Shown here: positions 34,616-42,310 of the stretch, in pieces | How positions within the stretch are numbered: position 1 is the stretch's first letter | Layout: each line of letters begins with the position of its first letter | From: Steroidobacteraceae bacterium | GTDB lineage: Bacteria; Pseudomonadota; Gammaproteobacteria; Steroidobacterales; Steroidobacteraceae | DNA: 64,000 bases | Direction: 5' to 3' | Assembly (NCBI GenBank): GCA_025451845.1 | Contig: JANWJS010000009.1 | Coordinates: 44,281-108,280 of the forward strand | The notes under the pieces: generated by a model | What the model saw: the letters and a program-made list of their open reading frames with translations, nothing else | What the model was told of the DNA's origin: nothing | Database searches by the model: none | Program-made: the position numbers and the translations under genes

Positions 34616-35162
34616 CGCCGGCCTCCAGTGTCACGTTCTGCTCGAGGCCGCTGCCATGGACCACATCGTTGTAGTTGAACGGCAGTGCCTCCTGTTGTCC
34701 GCTGGCGGACTCCCTGATGACCTTGATGTTGCCCAGGGAAGCGAACGGCGTCGTGCCGCCGGCCATGGCGATGGCCTGCATCACGTTGACTCGCGGGTTG
34801 ACGACGAAAGCCCCAGGCTTGGTCACTTGTCCAATCACGTACACGCGATTGCCGGAGATCTTGGTCAGCGCTACCGTCACCACGGGACCGCTGATGAAGC
34901 GTGCAAGCTTGGAGCTGATCTCCTGCTGCAGTTGCGCGACGGTCTTGTCACGCGCATCGATGAGGCCGCAGAGCGGAAACGAGAATGTGCCGTCCGGCTC
35001 GACAAGCACCGGGGCTTGCAGCTCCGGCTCTTTCCATACGGAGACCTTCAGAACGTCACCGGGTTTGACGGTGTAGGGCTGTTCGGGAGGCGCGGCCGAC
35101 GCCGTGCCCGCCAACAGGATCAGCAGCAGCCCGCCGAGCCAGCGGGAAGGACGAGATCGCAT
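34596..35162 (-). CDS. Wza-like polysaccharide export protein (Poly_export/SLBB)
   Basis: A 188-residue protein. A Sec signal peptide ends 'LLAGTASA', with no lipobox Cys, unlike classical Wza. Then comes the Poly_export domain ('YTVKPGDVLKVSVWKEPELQ', 'LVEPDGTFSFPLCGLIDARD', 'LARFISGPVVTVALTKISGN') and one SLBB-type domain ('VYVIGQVTKPGAFVVNPRVN'), ending 'LEAGDVVVVP'. At 188 residues it is about half of E. coli Wza and lacks the C-terminal transmembrane helix, so a separate barrel, probably the next gene, must complete the outer-membrane exit. GGAG nine bases before the ATG supports the start. First gene of the eight-gene export operon. Confidence 0.88.
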   Translation of the reverse strand: MRSRPSRWLGGLLLILLAGTASAAPPEQPYTVKPGDVLKVSVWKEPELQAPVLVEPDGTFSFPLCGLIDARDKTVAQLQQEISSKLARFISGPVVTVALTKISGNRVYVIGQVTKPGAFVVNPRVNVMQAIAMAGGTTPFASLGNIKVIRESASGQQEALPFNYNDVVHGSGLEQNVTLEAGDVVVVP

Positions 35163-35183
35163 CAGTGTCTTCTCCTGTTTTTT

Positions 35184-35202
35184 ATGGGCCGAAATAGCCC
35201 AT
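35184..35202 (-). repeat. Leader hairpin just upstream of the export operon start
   Basis: ATGGGC and GCCCAT (35184-35189 and 35197-35202) form a perfect 6-bp stem with a 7-base loop. On the minus strand it lies in the leader, 22 bp before the Wza-like ATG and next to the GGAG. An A-run follows rather than a T-run, so it is not a terminator; it may affect translation or message stability. Confidence 0.4.
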
Positions 35203-35243
35203 TGCGTTCGGGCGCGCTTCGCAGGCCAAGCTTGAGCAAGTAA

Positions 35244-35300
35244 CGTTCCCGTTTACGGTGGCACCGTAGTGCGCCGGATCCGACAGCCTGAGCGGGAACG
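35244..35300. promoter_or_regulatory. Nested inverted repeats in the divergent EPS promoter region
   Basis: CGTTCCCG (35244-35251) and CGGGAACG (35293-35300) are perfect 8-bp arms 41 bp apart. Between them sits TACGGTG-G-CACCGTA (35254-35268), a perfect 7-bp-arm palindrome. All lie between the divergent Wza-like operon and the plus-strand glycosyltransferase operon, where one regulator could serve both. Confidence 0.45.
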
Positions 35301-35324
35301 GAACTTGCCACGTCCCTCCCTCTC

Positions 35325-36554
35325 ATGATGGGCGCCCCCACCCCTTCCGCTCCCGCAAACGCCGCCGCCTGCGCGGCGCCGGGCAGCGTCTGCTTCGTCG
35401 GGCTGGGCAATCTTCCCGTGCTCGCGCGGGAGTACTCGAACCACCGTGCCGGCGGGGCGGAGCTGCAGCAGACTCTGCTCGCCCGCGCGCTCGCCCGCAG
35501 CGGCTGGCGCGTCTCGATGGTCGTCGCCGACTACGGACAGCCGGACGGGCAGGAGTGGGATGGGATCAAGACTTACAAGGCCTACGGTCCCGACGAGGGG
35601 CTTGCGCTCGTTCGCTTCCTACATCCCCGCTGGACCAAACTCCACGCGGCCCTGCGCCGCGCCGACGCCGACATCTATTACACGAGTTGTGCCGGCGGCC
35701 ATCTCGCACAGATTGCCCTCTTCGCCCGCCCCCGGGGGCGCAGGATCATCTTCCGGATTGCCAGCGACACCGACTGCGATCCGCGCGCCCTTCTCGTGCG
35801 CTACTGGCGCGATCGGATGTTGTACCGGTGGGGGTTGGCCCATACGGATCTGCTGCTCGCGCAAACGCCGTCGCAGCAGCGCGCGTTGGCAAGCAACTTC
35901 GGTCGCGACAGCCGCCTCGCCGGCTCGCTGCTCGAGACCTCGGGCCGCTGTCCGCCGCGGGCGCAGCGCGACATCGACGTCCTCTGGGTCGGGAATCTCC
36001 GGCCGCTGAAGCGCCCGCACCTGTTTCTGGATGTGGCTTCGCGCCTGCCCCGGTTGAGCTTTCACATGATCGGCGGGCCGATGCCGGGGGCGGCGCGGCT
36101 GTACGAGCAGGTGCGTCTGCGCGCCGCCCCCCTTGCGAACGTCACCTTCCACGGCTTCGTGCCCCAGCATCAGGTCGGAGAGTACTTCGAGCGCGCGCGC
36201 CTCTTCGTCAGCACCTCGGAGATCGAGGGCTTTCCGAACACGTATCTGCAGGCATGGTCGCGCGGCACTCCCGTGGTCGCGTTCCTCGATCCCGAGGGGC
36301 TCCTGGCCCGAAACCGCCTGGGCGCGCGGGTGAGCAGCGTCGCAGAGCTGCAAGCTGCCGTCGCAACGCTCATCCAGGATTCGCCTAAATGGGAAGGCGC
36401 AAGCGCCAGGGCGCGCAGCTACATCGCAGCGCGCGCCGACGAGGCAACCACGCTGAGCGCATACACGGAAGCGCTGTCGGGTCTCCTTTGTGCGTCCCGC
36501 GTAGCCGGATCCTCACTCGGCCGCAAGTCATGGCACATCTCATCGCCGGGCTGA
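35325..36554 (+). CDS. Glycosyltransferase family 4
   Basis: A 409-residue GT-B enzyme. The N-terminal domain has 'REYSNHRAGGAELQQTLLAR', the acceptor-side glycine loop, and the C-terminal domain has 'VLWVGNLRPLKRPHLFLDVA', 'VTFHGFVPQHQVGEYFERAR' and 'VSTSEIEGFPNTYLQAWSRG', where Glu-Gly-Phe-Pro-Asn matches the EGxPxxxxE donor site. It probably adds a sugar to the lipid-linked repeat. No strong ribosome binding site precedes either of the two adjacent ATGs. It opens the plus-strand operon of four genes and its end overlaps the next gene by 25 bp. Confidence 0.87.
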   Translation: MMGAPTPSAPANAAACAAPGSVCFVGLGNLPVLAREYSNHRAGGAELQQTLLARALARSGWRVSMVVADYGQPDGQEWDGIKTYKAYGPDEGLALVRFLHPRWTKLHAALRRADADIYYTSCAGGHLAQIALFARPRGRRIIFRIASDTDCDPRALLVRYWRDRMLYRWGLAHTDLLLAQTPSQQRALASNFGRDSRLAGSLLETSGRCPPRAQRDIDVLWVGNLRPLKRPHLFLDVASRLPRLSFHMIGGPMPGAARLYEQVRLRAAPLANVTFHGFVPQHQVGEYFERARLFVSTSEIEGFPNTYLQAWSRGTPVVAFLDPEGLLARNRLGARVSSVAELQAAVATLIQDSPKWEGASARARSYIAARADEATTLSAYTEALSGLLCASRVAGSSLGRKSWHISSPG

Positions 36555-37843
36555 AGCGCCTCGGACTCGCGGATCTCCTGCTGCGACGGCATCCGCTCTA
36601 CTACCCGCGGGCACGGCGCGAGCTCGAGGCATTCGACCGCCTCGATGGCGAGGCGCGCCGCCACTGGCAGCAGCGCAAGCTGCGCCGCCTGCTCGTGGCC
36701 GCGGGGCGTTGCGACTACGGGCGGCAGCTCGGCTCACCGGCTTTTCTAGGTGACTGGCCCATCCTCGAGAAGGAGGCCGTGCGCGAGCGCCCGGAAGCCT
36801 TTCTCACCGGCGCCGGCGGGATCACCGCCCCCGCTTCGACCAGCGGCACCACCGGAACTCCGCTGTCGCTGCGCCGCTCGCTGGCGTCGGTTGCCTTCGA
36901 GCAGGCGGTGCTCGATGGGCTCATTGCCCGCGCGGGTTTTGAGCCCGCGCGCTGTCGCGGCGCGGTGCTGCGCGGCGATGACGTCAAGGATCCCGCCGAC
37001 CGCAAGCCGCCTTTCTGGCGGCGCGCCAATTCCGGCCGGCGGCTGATCTTCTCCTCGAACCATCTCGATGGCGAGACGCTCGGCGCCTTCGTCGAAGCCC
37101 TGCGCGGCTATGCGCCCCAAGTCCTCTTCGCCTATCCCACGGTTCTCGAATCGCTCTGCGCTCTCATGCTCGAGCGCGGAATTACACTGTCGATCCCGCT
37201 CACCGTGTGCGGCTCCGAAGTGCTCACCCGCGAGACCTGCGAGTTGGCGCGCCGGGCGCTCGCCACGCGCATCGTCAGCTACTACGGACAGGCCGAGCGC
37301 GTCGCCTTTGCGGCGGGTAATTCGGAGGACGGCTATCGCTTTCTGCCGAGCTATGGGGTGGTCGAGCTGCGCTTCGTGGAGTCCGACGGTGGCACCGACG
37401 TCTATGACGTGATCGGCACCGGGCTGTGGAACCTCGCCATGCCGCTGGTGCGCTATGCAACCGGGGACCGGGTGCGTCTGCGCGCGGGTGGGAGCGTCGC
37501 CGCGGTGGAGGAAGGGCGCGAGACTTTCCTCGACATACTCGGCCGCAGCGGCGATTACATCCTCGCCCCCTCGGGCGCGCGGCTCCTCGGCATCGACCAC
37601 ATTCCCCGCGATGTGCCGCACGTCGTGCGCGCGCAGTTCGTTCAGGAATCGGCCGAGGCGGTGACGCTGCTCATCGTGCCGGCGCCGGGATTCAACGAGG
37701 AGTGCCGGCAGCTGCTGCTCGAGCACGCGCGTTTGAAACTGCCGCCGTCGATGACCCTGCAGATCCAGACGACAGACCGGTTAGTGCGCAACCGCGCCGG
37801 CAAGGCCCCGCTCGTCATCCGGCACGCCGACGGAACCGCGTGA
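36530..37843 (+). CDS. CapK/PaaK-like AMP-forming ligase in the EPS cluster
   Basis: A 437-residue protein of the phenylacetate-CoA ligase/CapK family of adenylate-forming enzymes. The ATP-site loop is 'ASTSGTTGTPLSLRRSLAS' near residues 102-120; 'RLIFSSNHLDGETLGAFVEA', 'PLTVCGSEVLTRETCELARR', 'IVSYYGQAERVAFAAG' and 'PLVRYATGDRVRLRAGG' follow. Known relatives activate aryl acids as CoA thioesters; relatives in polysaccharide loci are thought to activate acids that decorate sugars, but the substrate is unknown. The N-terminal ATG is chosen because 'LLRRHPLYYPRARRELEAFD' is the usual family start. Lies between two GT4 genes with overlaps on its 5' side. Confidence 0.82.
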   Translation: MAHLIAGLKRLGLADLLLRRHPLYYPRARRELEAFDRLDGEARRHWQQRKLRRLLVAAGRCDYGRQLGSPAFLGDWPILEKEAVRERPEAFLTGAGGITAPASTSGTTGTPLSLRRSLASVAFEQAVLDGLIARAGFEPARCRGAVLRGDDVKDPADRKPPFWRRANSGRRLIFSSNHLDGETLGAFVEALRGYAPQVLFAYPTVLESLCALMLERGITLSIPLTVCGSEVLTRETCELARRALATRIVSYYGQAERVAFAAGNSEDGYRFLPSYGVVELRFVESDGGTDVYDVIGTGLWNLAMPLVRYATGDRVRLRAGGSVAAVEEGRETFLDILGRSGDYILAPSGARLLGIDHIPRDVPHVVRAQFVQESAEAVTLLIVPAPGFNEECRQLLLEHARLKLPPSMTLQIQTTDRLVRNRAGKAPLVIRHADGTA

Positions 37844-37851
37844 CGCACCGC

Positions 37852-39000
37852 ATGAGCCGTCTCGCACCCTGTCGTAGCGTCCTGATGGTCGGCACCGATC
37901 TCGACGGGACAGGCGGGATCCGCGCCGTGGTCTGCGGCTACATCGACGCAGGCCTCTTCGATCGCTATCGCTGCACCTACGTGGCCACGCACCGCCCGGG
38001 CAGCGTCTGGACCAAGGCCGCAATGGCTTTGGGCGGCTGGTGGCGCGTAGCGCGGGCGCTCGCCACTCTCGATGCGCCCCTCGTGCACATCCAGACGGCC
38101 TCACGCTCCTCCTTTTGGCGCAAGTCCGTCGTGTGCCTGTTGGCGCGCGCCGCGCGACGGCCCTATCTCCTGCACGTACACGGCGGCGAATTCATGAAGT
38201 TCTATGGGGAAGAGAGCTCACGGCTGGTGCAACGCGTCATCCGCCACACTCTCGCGCACGCCGCGCTCGTCATTGCGCTCTCGGAGGAGTGGCGCGAGCG
38301 CTTGCAGACAGTCTCGCCCACTGCATGCGTCGAGGTCGTGCCCAATGGCGTCCGCCTTCCCGAGATCCCAGCGCTGCGCCAGCCTCGCGGCCGCGAGCCG
38401 AGCCTGCTCTTCGTGGGCGATCTGATCCGGGCCAAAGGTACCTATGACCTGCTGCACGCATTCGCGCTCGTCGCCGGACGCTTCCCGCATCTGAAGCTCA
38501 CCTGCGCGGGAGGCGGCGACGTGGACGCCATACGCCGGCTCGCAGAAGAGCACGACCTGCAGCAGCGCGTGGCCTGTCCCGGCTGGCTCGGCCCGGAGCG
38601 TTTGCGCGCCGAGCTCGCCGGCGCCGGCGTGTTCGCGTTGCCTTCCTACGCGGAGGGGATGCCGATGGCGCTTTTGGAGGCGATGTCCTGGGGACTGCCG
38701 GTCATCGCGACGCCGGTCGGGGGCGTACCGCAGGTCATCGAGCATGAGGTGAACGGGCTACTCGTCGGCCCTGGCGACATCGACGGCCTCGCGACCGCGA
38801 TTGAGCGGCTGATGGGCGACGCAGCGCTGCGCGAACGTCTCGGAGCGGCGGCGCGCCGGACGATCGCGACACGCTTCTCGCTGGATGTGACACTCGACCG
38901 GCTGGGCGAGGTGTACCGCCGCTTCGGGTTGGAGCCCCGCGAGATGACGCGTGGCCGCCGCCCCGCGCGCGCGGGGGCGAAGGCCGGGAGCATGGCGTGA
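37852..39000 (+). CDS. Glycosyltransferase family 4
   Basis: A 382-residue GT-B enzyme. N-terminal 'SVLMVGTDLDGTGGIRAVVC' and 'YLLHVHGGEFMKFYGEES'; C-terminal 'SLLFVGDLIRAKGTYDLLHA', 'RVACPGWLGPERLRAELAGA' and 'ALPSYAEGMPMALLEAMSWG', a full EGxPxxxLE donor-site motif with both acidic residues. Such enzymes are retaining transferases using nucleotide sugars. The ATG at 37852 is used; a GTG at 37840 overlapping the previous stop is equally possible, as neither has a good ribosome binding site. The stop overlaps the next GT4 start (GTGA), so both are translated together. Confidence 0.88.
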   Translation: MSRLAPCRSVLMVGTDLDGTGGIRAVVCGYIDAGLFDRYRCTYVATHRPGSVWTKAAMALGGWWRVARALATLDAPLVHIQTASRSSFWRKSVVCLLARAARRPYLLHVHGGEFMKFYGEESSRLVQRVIRHTLAHAALVIALSEEWRERLQTVSPTACVEVVPNGVRLPEIPALRQPRGREPSLLFVGDLIRAKGTYDLLHAFALVAGRFPHLKLTCAGGGDVDAIRRLAEEHDLQQRVACPGWLGPERLRAELAGAGVFALPSYAEGMPMALLEAMSWGLPVIATPVGGVPQVIEHEVNGLLVGPGDIDGLATAIERLMGDAALRERLGAAARRTIATRFSLDVTLDRLGEVYRRFGLEPREMTRGRRPARAGAKAGSMA

Positions 39001-40181
39001 GGCCGGGCCTGCTCTTCATCGTCAACTCACTGGGCATCGGCGGCGCCGAGAAGCAGGTCGTCACGCTTCTCAACCACCTCGACCCAACGCACTTCCGGCT
39101 GCACCTCGCGTACCTCAAGCCCGACGAGCTGCTGCTGCCGCAACTGCAGCGCGAGAAGCTCGACGAGGTTCTCTCCTGTGACGTGCGCCGGCCGGTCGAT
39201 AGGGCCGCGGTCGGGCGGTTGCGCAGCGTGGTTGCGGCCCGGCAGATCGACGCCATCGTCTGCACCAACTCCTACTCGATGCTGTACGGACATCTCGCGC
39301 GCGGATCGAATCCCAACGTCCGCCTGGTGACGGTGTTTCACACGACGAAGCTGCAGACTTGCAAGGAAAAGGCGCAGATGCTGCTCTATCGCCAGCTCTT
39401 CAAGCGCTGTGACTTGCTCGTGTATGTCTGTGAGAATCAGCGCCGCCACTGGCGCGAGCAGGGTCTGCGTCCAATAGCCGATCAGGTGGTCTATAACGGC
39501 ATCGACACCTGCGGGTTCACCGAGGGACGCTCGAGCACCGAGCAGCTCGCCTTCCGCCGCGGACTCGGGTTCCAGGCGGGCGACTTCGTCATCGGACTCT
39601 GCTCCGGGCTTCGCCCCGAGAAGGCGCATGGCGATTTGCTCGCGGCTATCGCCAAGCTGCGGGCGCGGGGCGTCGCCGCCAAGGGCCTGCTCATCGGCGA
39701 TGGGCCCGAGCGGCCGGCCATAGAGCGCACGATCACCCGCCTCGACCTGCAGGAGCATGTCCGCATCACCGGAGTCAGGGAGGACGTGCGCGCGTTCGTC
39801 TCTGCCTGCGACGTCATGACGCTGGTGTCGCGCACCGAGACGTTCTCGCTCGCGGCGCTCGAGTCCATGTCCCTCGGCAAGCCGCTCGTCATGAGCGACA
39901 TCGGCGGCGCCAGCGAGCAGGTCATCCGCGGGAGAACCGGCTATCTTTTCCCGCCGGGTGACATCGAGATGCTCGCGAAGCACCTCGAGGCCCTCACCTC
40001 GCCGGCGCTGCGCGCTCGGCTCGGCGAGGCCGCCGCCCGGCGCGTCCGGGACCTCTTCACCGTGCAAGGAATGGCCGCACGGTTCACCGACTGCATGGAT
40101 CGGCTCCTCGAAGGCCGGGCACCCACGACAGCGAGCGGCGTTGGGCGGCGCAACGACCTGACTGCGCCGCGCCGCGTCTGA
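38997..40181 (+). CDS. Glycosyltransferase family 4
   Basis: A 394-residue GT-B enzyme. N-terminal 'LLFIVNSLGIGGAEKQVVTL' is the classic GT4 acceptor loop; 'DQVVYNGIDTCGF' marks the linker; 'IGLCSGLRPEKAHGDLLAAI', 'VRITGVREDVRAFVSACDVM' and 'SRTETFSLAALESMSLGKPL' form the donor site, where Glu-Thr-Phe-Ser replaces the usual EGxP. GTG 38997 overlaps the previous stop and has GGGAG seven bases upstream, so the start is firm. Last gene of the plus-strand operon, convergent with the asparagine-synthase-like gene after 2 bp. Confidence 0.88.
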   Translation: MRPGLLFIVNSLGIGGAEKQVVTLLNHLDPTHFRLHLAYLKPDELLLPQLQREKLDEVLSCDVRRPVDRAAVGRLRSVVAARQIDAIVCTNSYSMLYGHLARGSNPNVRLVTVFHTTKLQTCKEKAQMLLYRQLFKRCDLLVYVCENQRRHWREQGLRPIADQVVYNGIDTCGFTEGRSSTEQLAFRRGLGFQAGDFVIGLCSGLRPEKAHGDLLAAIAKLRARGVAAKGLLIGDGPERPAIERTITRLDLQEHVRITGVREDVRAFVSACDVMTLVSRTETFSLAALESMSLGKPLVMSDIGGASEQVIRGRTGYLFPPGDIEMLAKHLEALTSPALRARLGEAAARRVRDLFTVQGMAARFTDCMDRLLEGRAPTTASGVGRRNDLTAPRRV

Positions 40182-40183
40182 CT

Positions 40184-42178
40184 TCAGGCACGCATCGCCT
40201 GCGCCACATCCGGCGCGCGGTGCGGGAGAGCCGTGGCGAGGCGTGCCGGCGCAGAAGTGCGCGCGAAATCCTCGAGCCATGCCTGGAACATCAGCACCGA
40301 CCAGAGGTGGAGGGACCAGTCGACCCTGCCGCTCACGTGCTGTTGCCAGCGGCATCCGATCTGCGGTGCGACCAGGTAGCCCTCGCGGCGAAGGCGCGCC
40401 GGGTCGAGCTGCGCCTCGGCCCAGTCCCGCAGCTCGCCCCGCAGCCATTTCGCGACGGGCATGGCGAACCCGCTCTTCGGCCGCTCGAACAGCTCGCGCG
40501 GCAGATGCCGCTCCAGCAGACGGCGCAACACCCACTTGCCGCGGCCATCGCGCATGTGCATCGCCGCCGGGATCCGCCACGCCGAGCGCGCCACCTCGAC
40601 GTCGAGAAGCGGCACACGGGTCTCGAGCGAGACGGCCATCGCGGCGCGATCGACCTTGACGAGAATGTCGTCAGGAAGATAGCGCCGCGTGTCCGTGCGC
40701 ATCATGTGGGCCAGCGGGTCGACGCCTGACGAAGCGTGCGCCGCCGCGATCTGCCCGGACGCGCCGATTACATAGCGATCCGCGGGCTGCCAACACGACG
40801 TCATGACATCATACAAGTCCGCAAACGAGGCGGCCGTCCAGCCGTAGGCACGCTCCTTGATGCGTTGCGCGCTGCGCAACCGGCCGCGCGAGGCGACCCG
40901 GAAGGACGGCACCAGGGGTGAGAGCGCACCGGCGGGCAGAGAAGTCACGGTGCGCGCGAGCGCCCGCATCCACTTCCCGGACGGCCTCTGGAGCCTGCGC
41001 CAACGGTCCGCGACCTCCACGTATCGAAGGTAGCCGCCGAAGAGCTCATCGCCGCCGTCGCCGGAAAGCGAGACGGTCACCTCGCTGCGCGCGAGGCTCG
41101 AGACCAGCGCCGTCGGCACCTGCGAGGAGTCCGCAAAAGGCTCATCGTAGATCCCCGGCAGCTTCGGGATGACTGCCAGCGCATCGCGGGGAGCGACCCT
41201 GAGCTCCGTATGGCGCGTCCCGAGTCGCGTCGCCACTTCGCGTGCGTAGGGCGCTTCGTCGAAGCTCGCCTCCTCGAATCCGATGGAGAACGTCCTGACC
41301 GGCTGCGCGCTCGCCCGCTGCATCTCGGCGACGACCAGTGAGGAGTCGATGCCGCCGGAGAGGAACGCGCCGACAGGCACATCCGCCACCATCTGCAGGC
41401 GCACCGAATCCGCGAGCGCCGCGCTCACCTGCTCCAACAGCTCCTCCTCGCGCGGCGGCGAGGCACCGCTCGCGGCGATGGCCGCGGGCTCGAAGTAACA
41501 GAGCTCCTCCAGATGGAATCCGCCGCCCTGCGCGCGCACGGCGAGGGCACAGCCCGGCGAAAGCTTGTGGATACCCCGGAACACCGAGTGGGGCGCCGGG
41601 ATGTACTGATAGCGCAGCAGCAGCGCGAGCGCCTCGCGATCGATTTCGCCTCGCCAGAGGCTGTGGGCGCGCAGCGCCTTGAGCTCCGAACCGAACACGA
41701 GCGCATCACCGAGCTGCCCGTAGTAAAGCGGCTTCTCCCCGAAGCGATCCCGCACGAGCCACAACACGCGCTCGGCGGCATCCCAGAGACCGAAGGCAAA
41801 CATTCCCCGGCTGCGCTCCAGGGCTTGCACCAGGCCCCACTCCTCGATGGCCGCGAGCAGCACTTCCGTGTCGCTGCCACCTCGAAAGCGCACGCCGCTA
41901 GCGGCCAGCTCGGCGCGCAGCGCGCGGAAGTTATAGATCTCGCCGTTGAACGTGATCGTGAAGCGGCCGCCCGGCGAGCGCATGGGCTGCGCGCCCAGAG
42001 GGGAGAGGTCGATGACGGCGAGGCGGCGATGGCCCAGCGCCACAGCCGCTTGGGCGTCAACCCAGAATCCCTCGCCGTCCGGCCCGCGGTGGCGCAACGC
42101 CGCGGTCATTGCAGCCAGCTCGCCCAGCGCGCGGTCGGTCGGCAAGCCGCCGCCGAGAAATCCTGCGATGCCGCACAT
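40184..42178 (-). CDS. asnB: Asparagine synthase (glutamine-hydrolysing) family amidotransferase
   Basis: A 664-residue two-domain enzyme. The N-terminal 'MCGIAGFLGGG' begins with the nucleophilic Cys2 that hydrolyses glutamine; 'LRHRGPDGEGFW', 'FNGEIYNFRALRAELAASGV' and 'SDTEVLLAAIEEWG' complete the amidotransferase half. The synthetase half has the PP-loop 'GAFLSGGIDSSLVVAEM' and 'VSLSGDGGDELFGGY'. AsnB makes asparagine from aspartate, but paralogues in polysaccharide clusters are thought to amidate sugars or other acids. The start is set by the required Met-Cys; GGAGG lies 11 bases upstream. It follows the glycosidase gene on the same strand after 132 bp. Confidence 0.88.
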   Translation of the reverse strand: MCGIAGFLGGGLPTDRALGELAAMTAALRHRGPDGEGFWVDAQAAVALGHRRLAVIDLSPLGAQPMRSPGGRFTITFNGEIYNFRALRAELAASGVRFRGGSDTEVLLAAIEEWGLVQALERSRGMFAFGLWDAAERVLWLVRDRFGEKPLYYGQLGDALVFGSELKALRAHSLWRGEIDREALALLLRYQYIPAPHSVFRGIHKLSPGCALAVRAQGGGFHLEELCYFEPAAIAASGASPPREEELLEQVSAALADSVRLQMVADVPVGAFLSGGIDSSLVVAEMQRASAQPVRTFSIGFEEASFDEAPYAREVATRLGTRHTELRVAPRDALAVIPKLPGIYDEPFADSSQVPTALVSSLARSEVTVSLSGDGGDELFGGYLRYVEVADRWRRLQRPSGKWMRALARTVTSLPAGALSPLVPSFRVASRGRLRSAQRIKERAYGWTAASFADLYDVMTSCWQPADRYVIGASGQIAAAHASSGVDPLAHMMRTDTRRYLPDDILVKVDRAAMAVSLETRVPLLDVEVARSAWRIPAAMHMRDGRGKWVLRRLLERHLPRELFERPKSGFAMPVAKWLRGELRDWAEAQLDPARLRREGYLVAPQIGCRWQQHVSGRVDWSLHLWSVLMFQAWLEDFARTSAPARLATALPHRAPDVAQAMRA

Positions 42179-42310
42179 GGGATAGGGATCCTCCGGAGGG
42201 GGATTCCCTAGAAACCCGCCAGGGCGGCGGCGGTTCCGCTGCAGGCCGCAGGCGCCGGGCGGCCGCGCGTCCTGCCCCCGCCGCCCGCGCAATCGGCCGC
42301 TGGCCCGCGA

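Noticed and set aside
35213..35228. TGGC...GCGC on the minus strand before the Wza-like gene, with GG and GC at sigma-54 spacing
   Set aside because: The rest of both boxes departs from consensus and no TGTC-N10-GACG site lies upstream; too weak to list as a promoter.
35259..35273. TGGCAC followed by TGC upstream of the plus-strand GT4 operon, resembling a sigma-54 promoter
   Set aside because: The GG to GC distance is one base too short, and spacing is strict for sigma-54.
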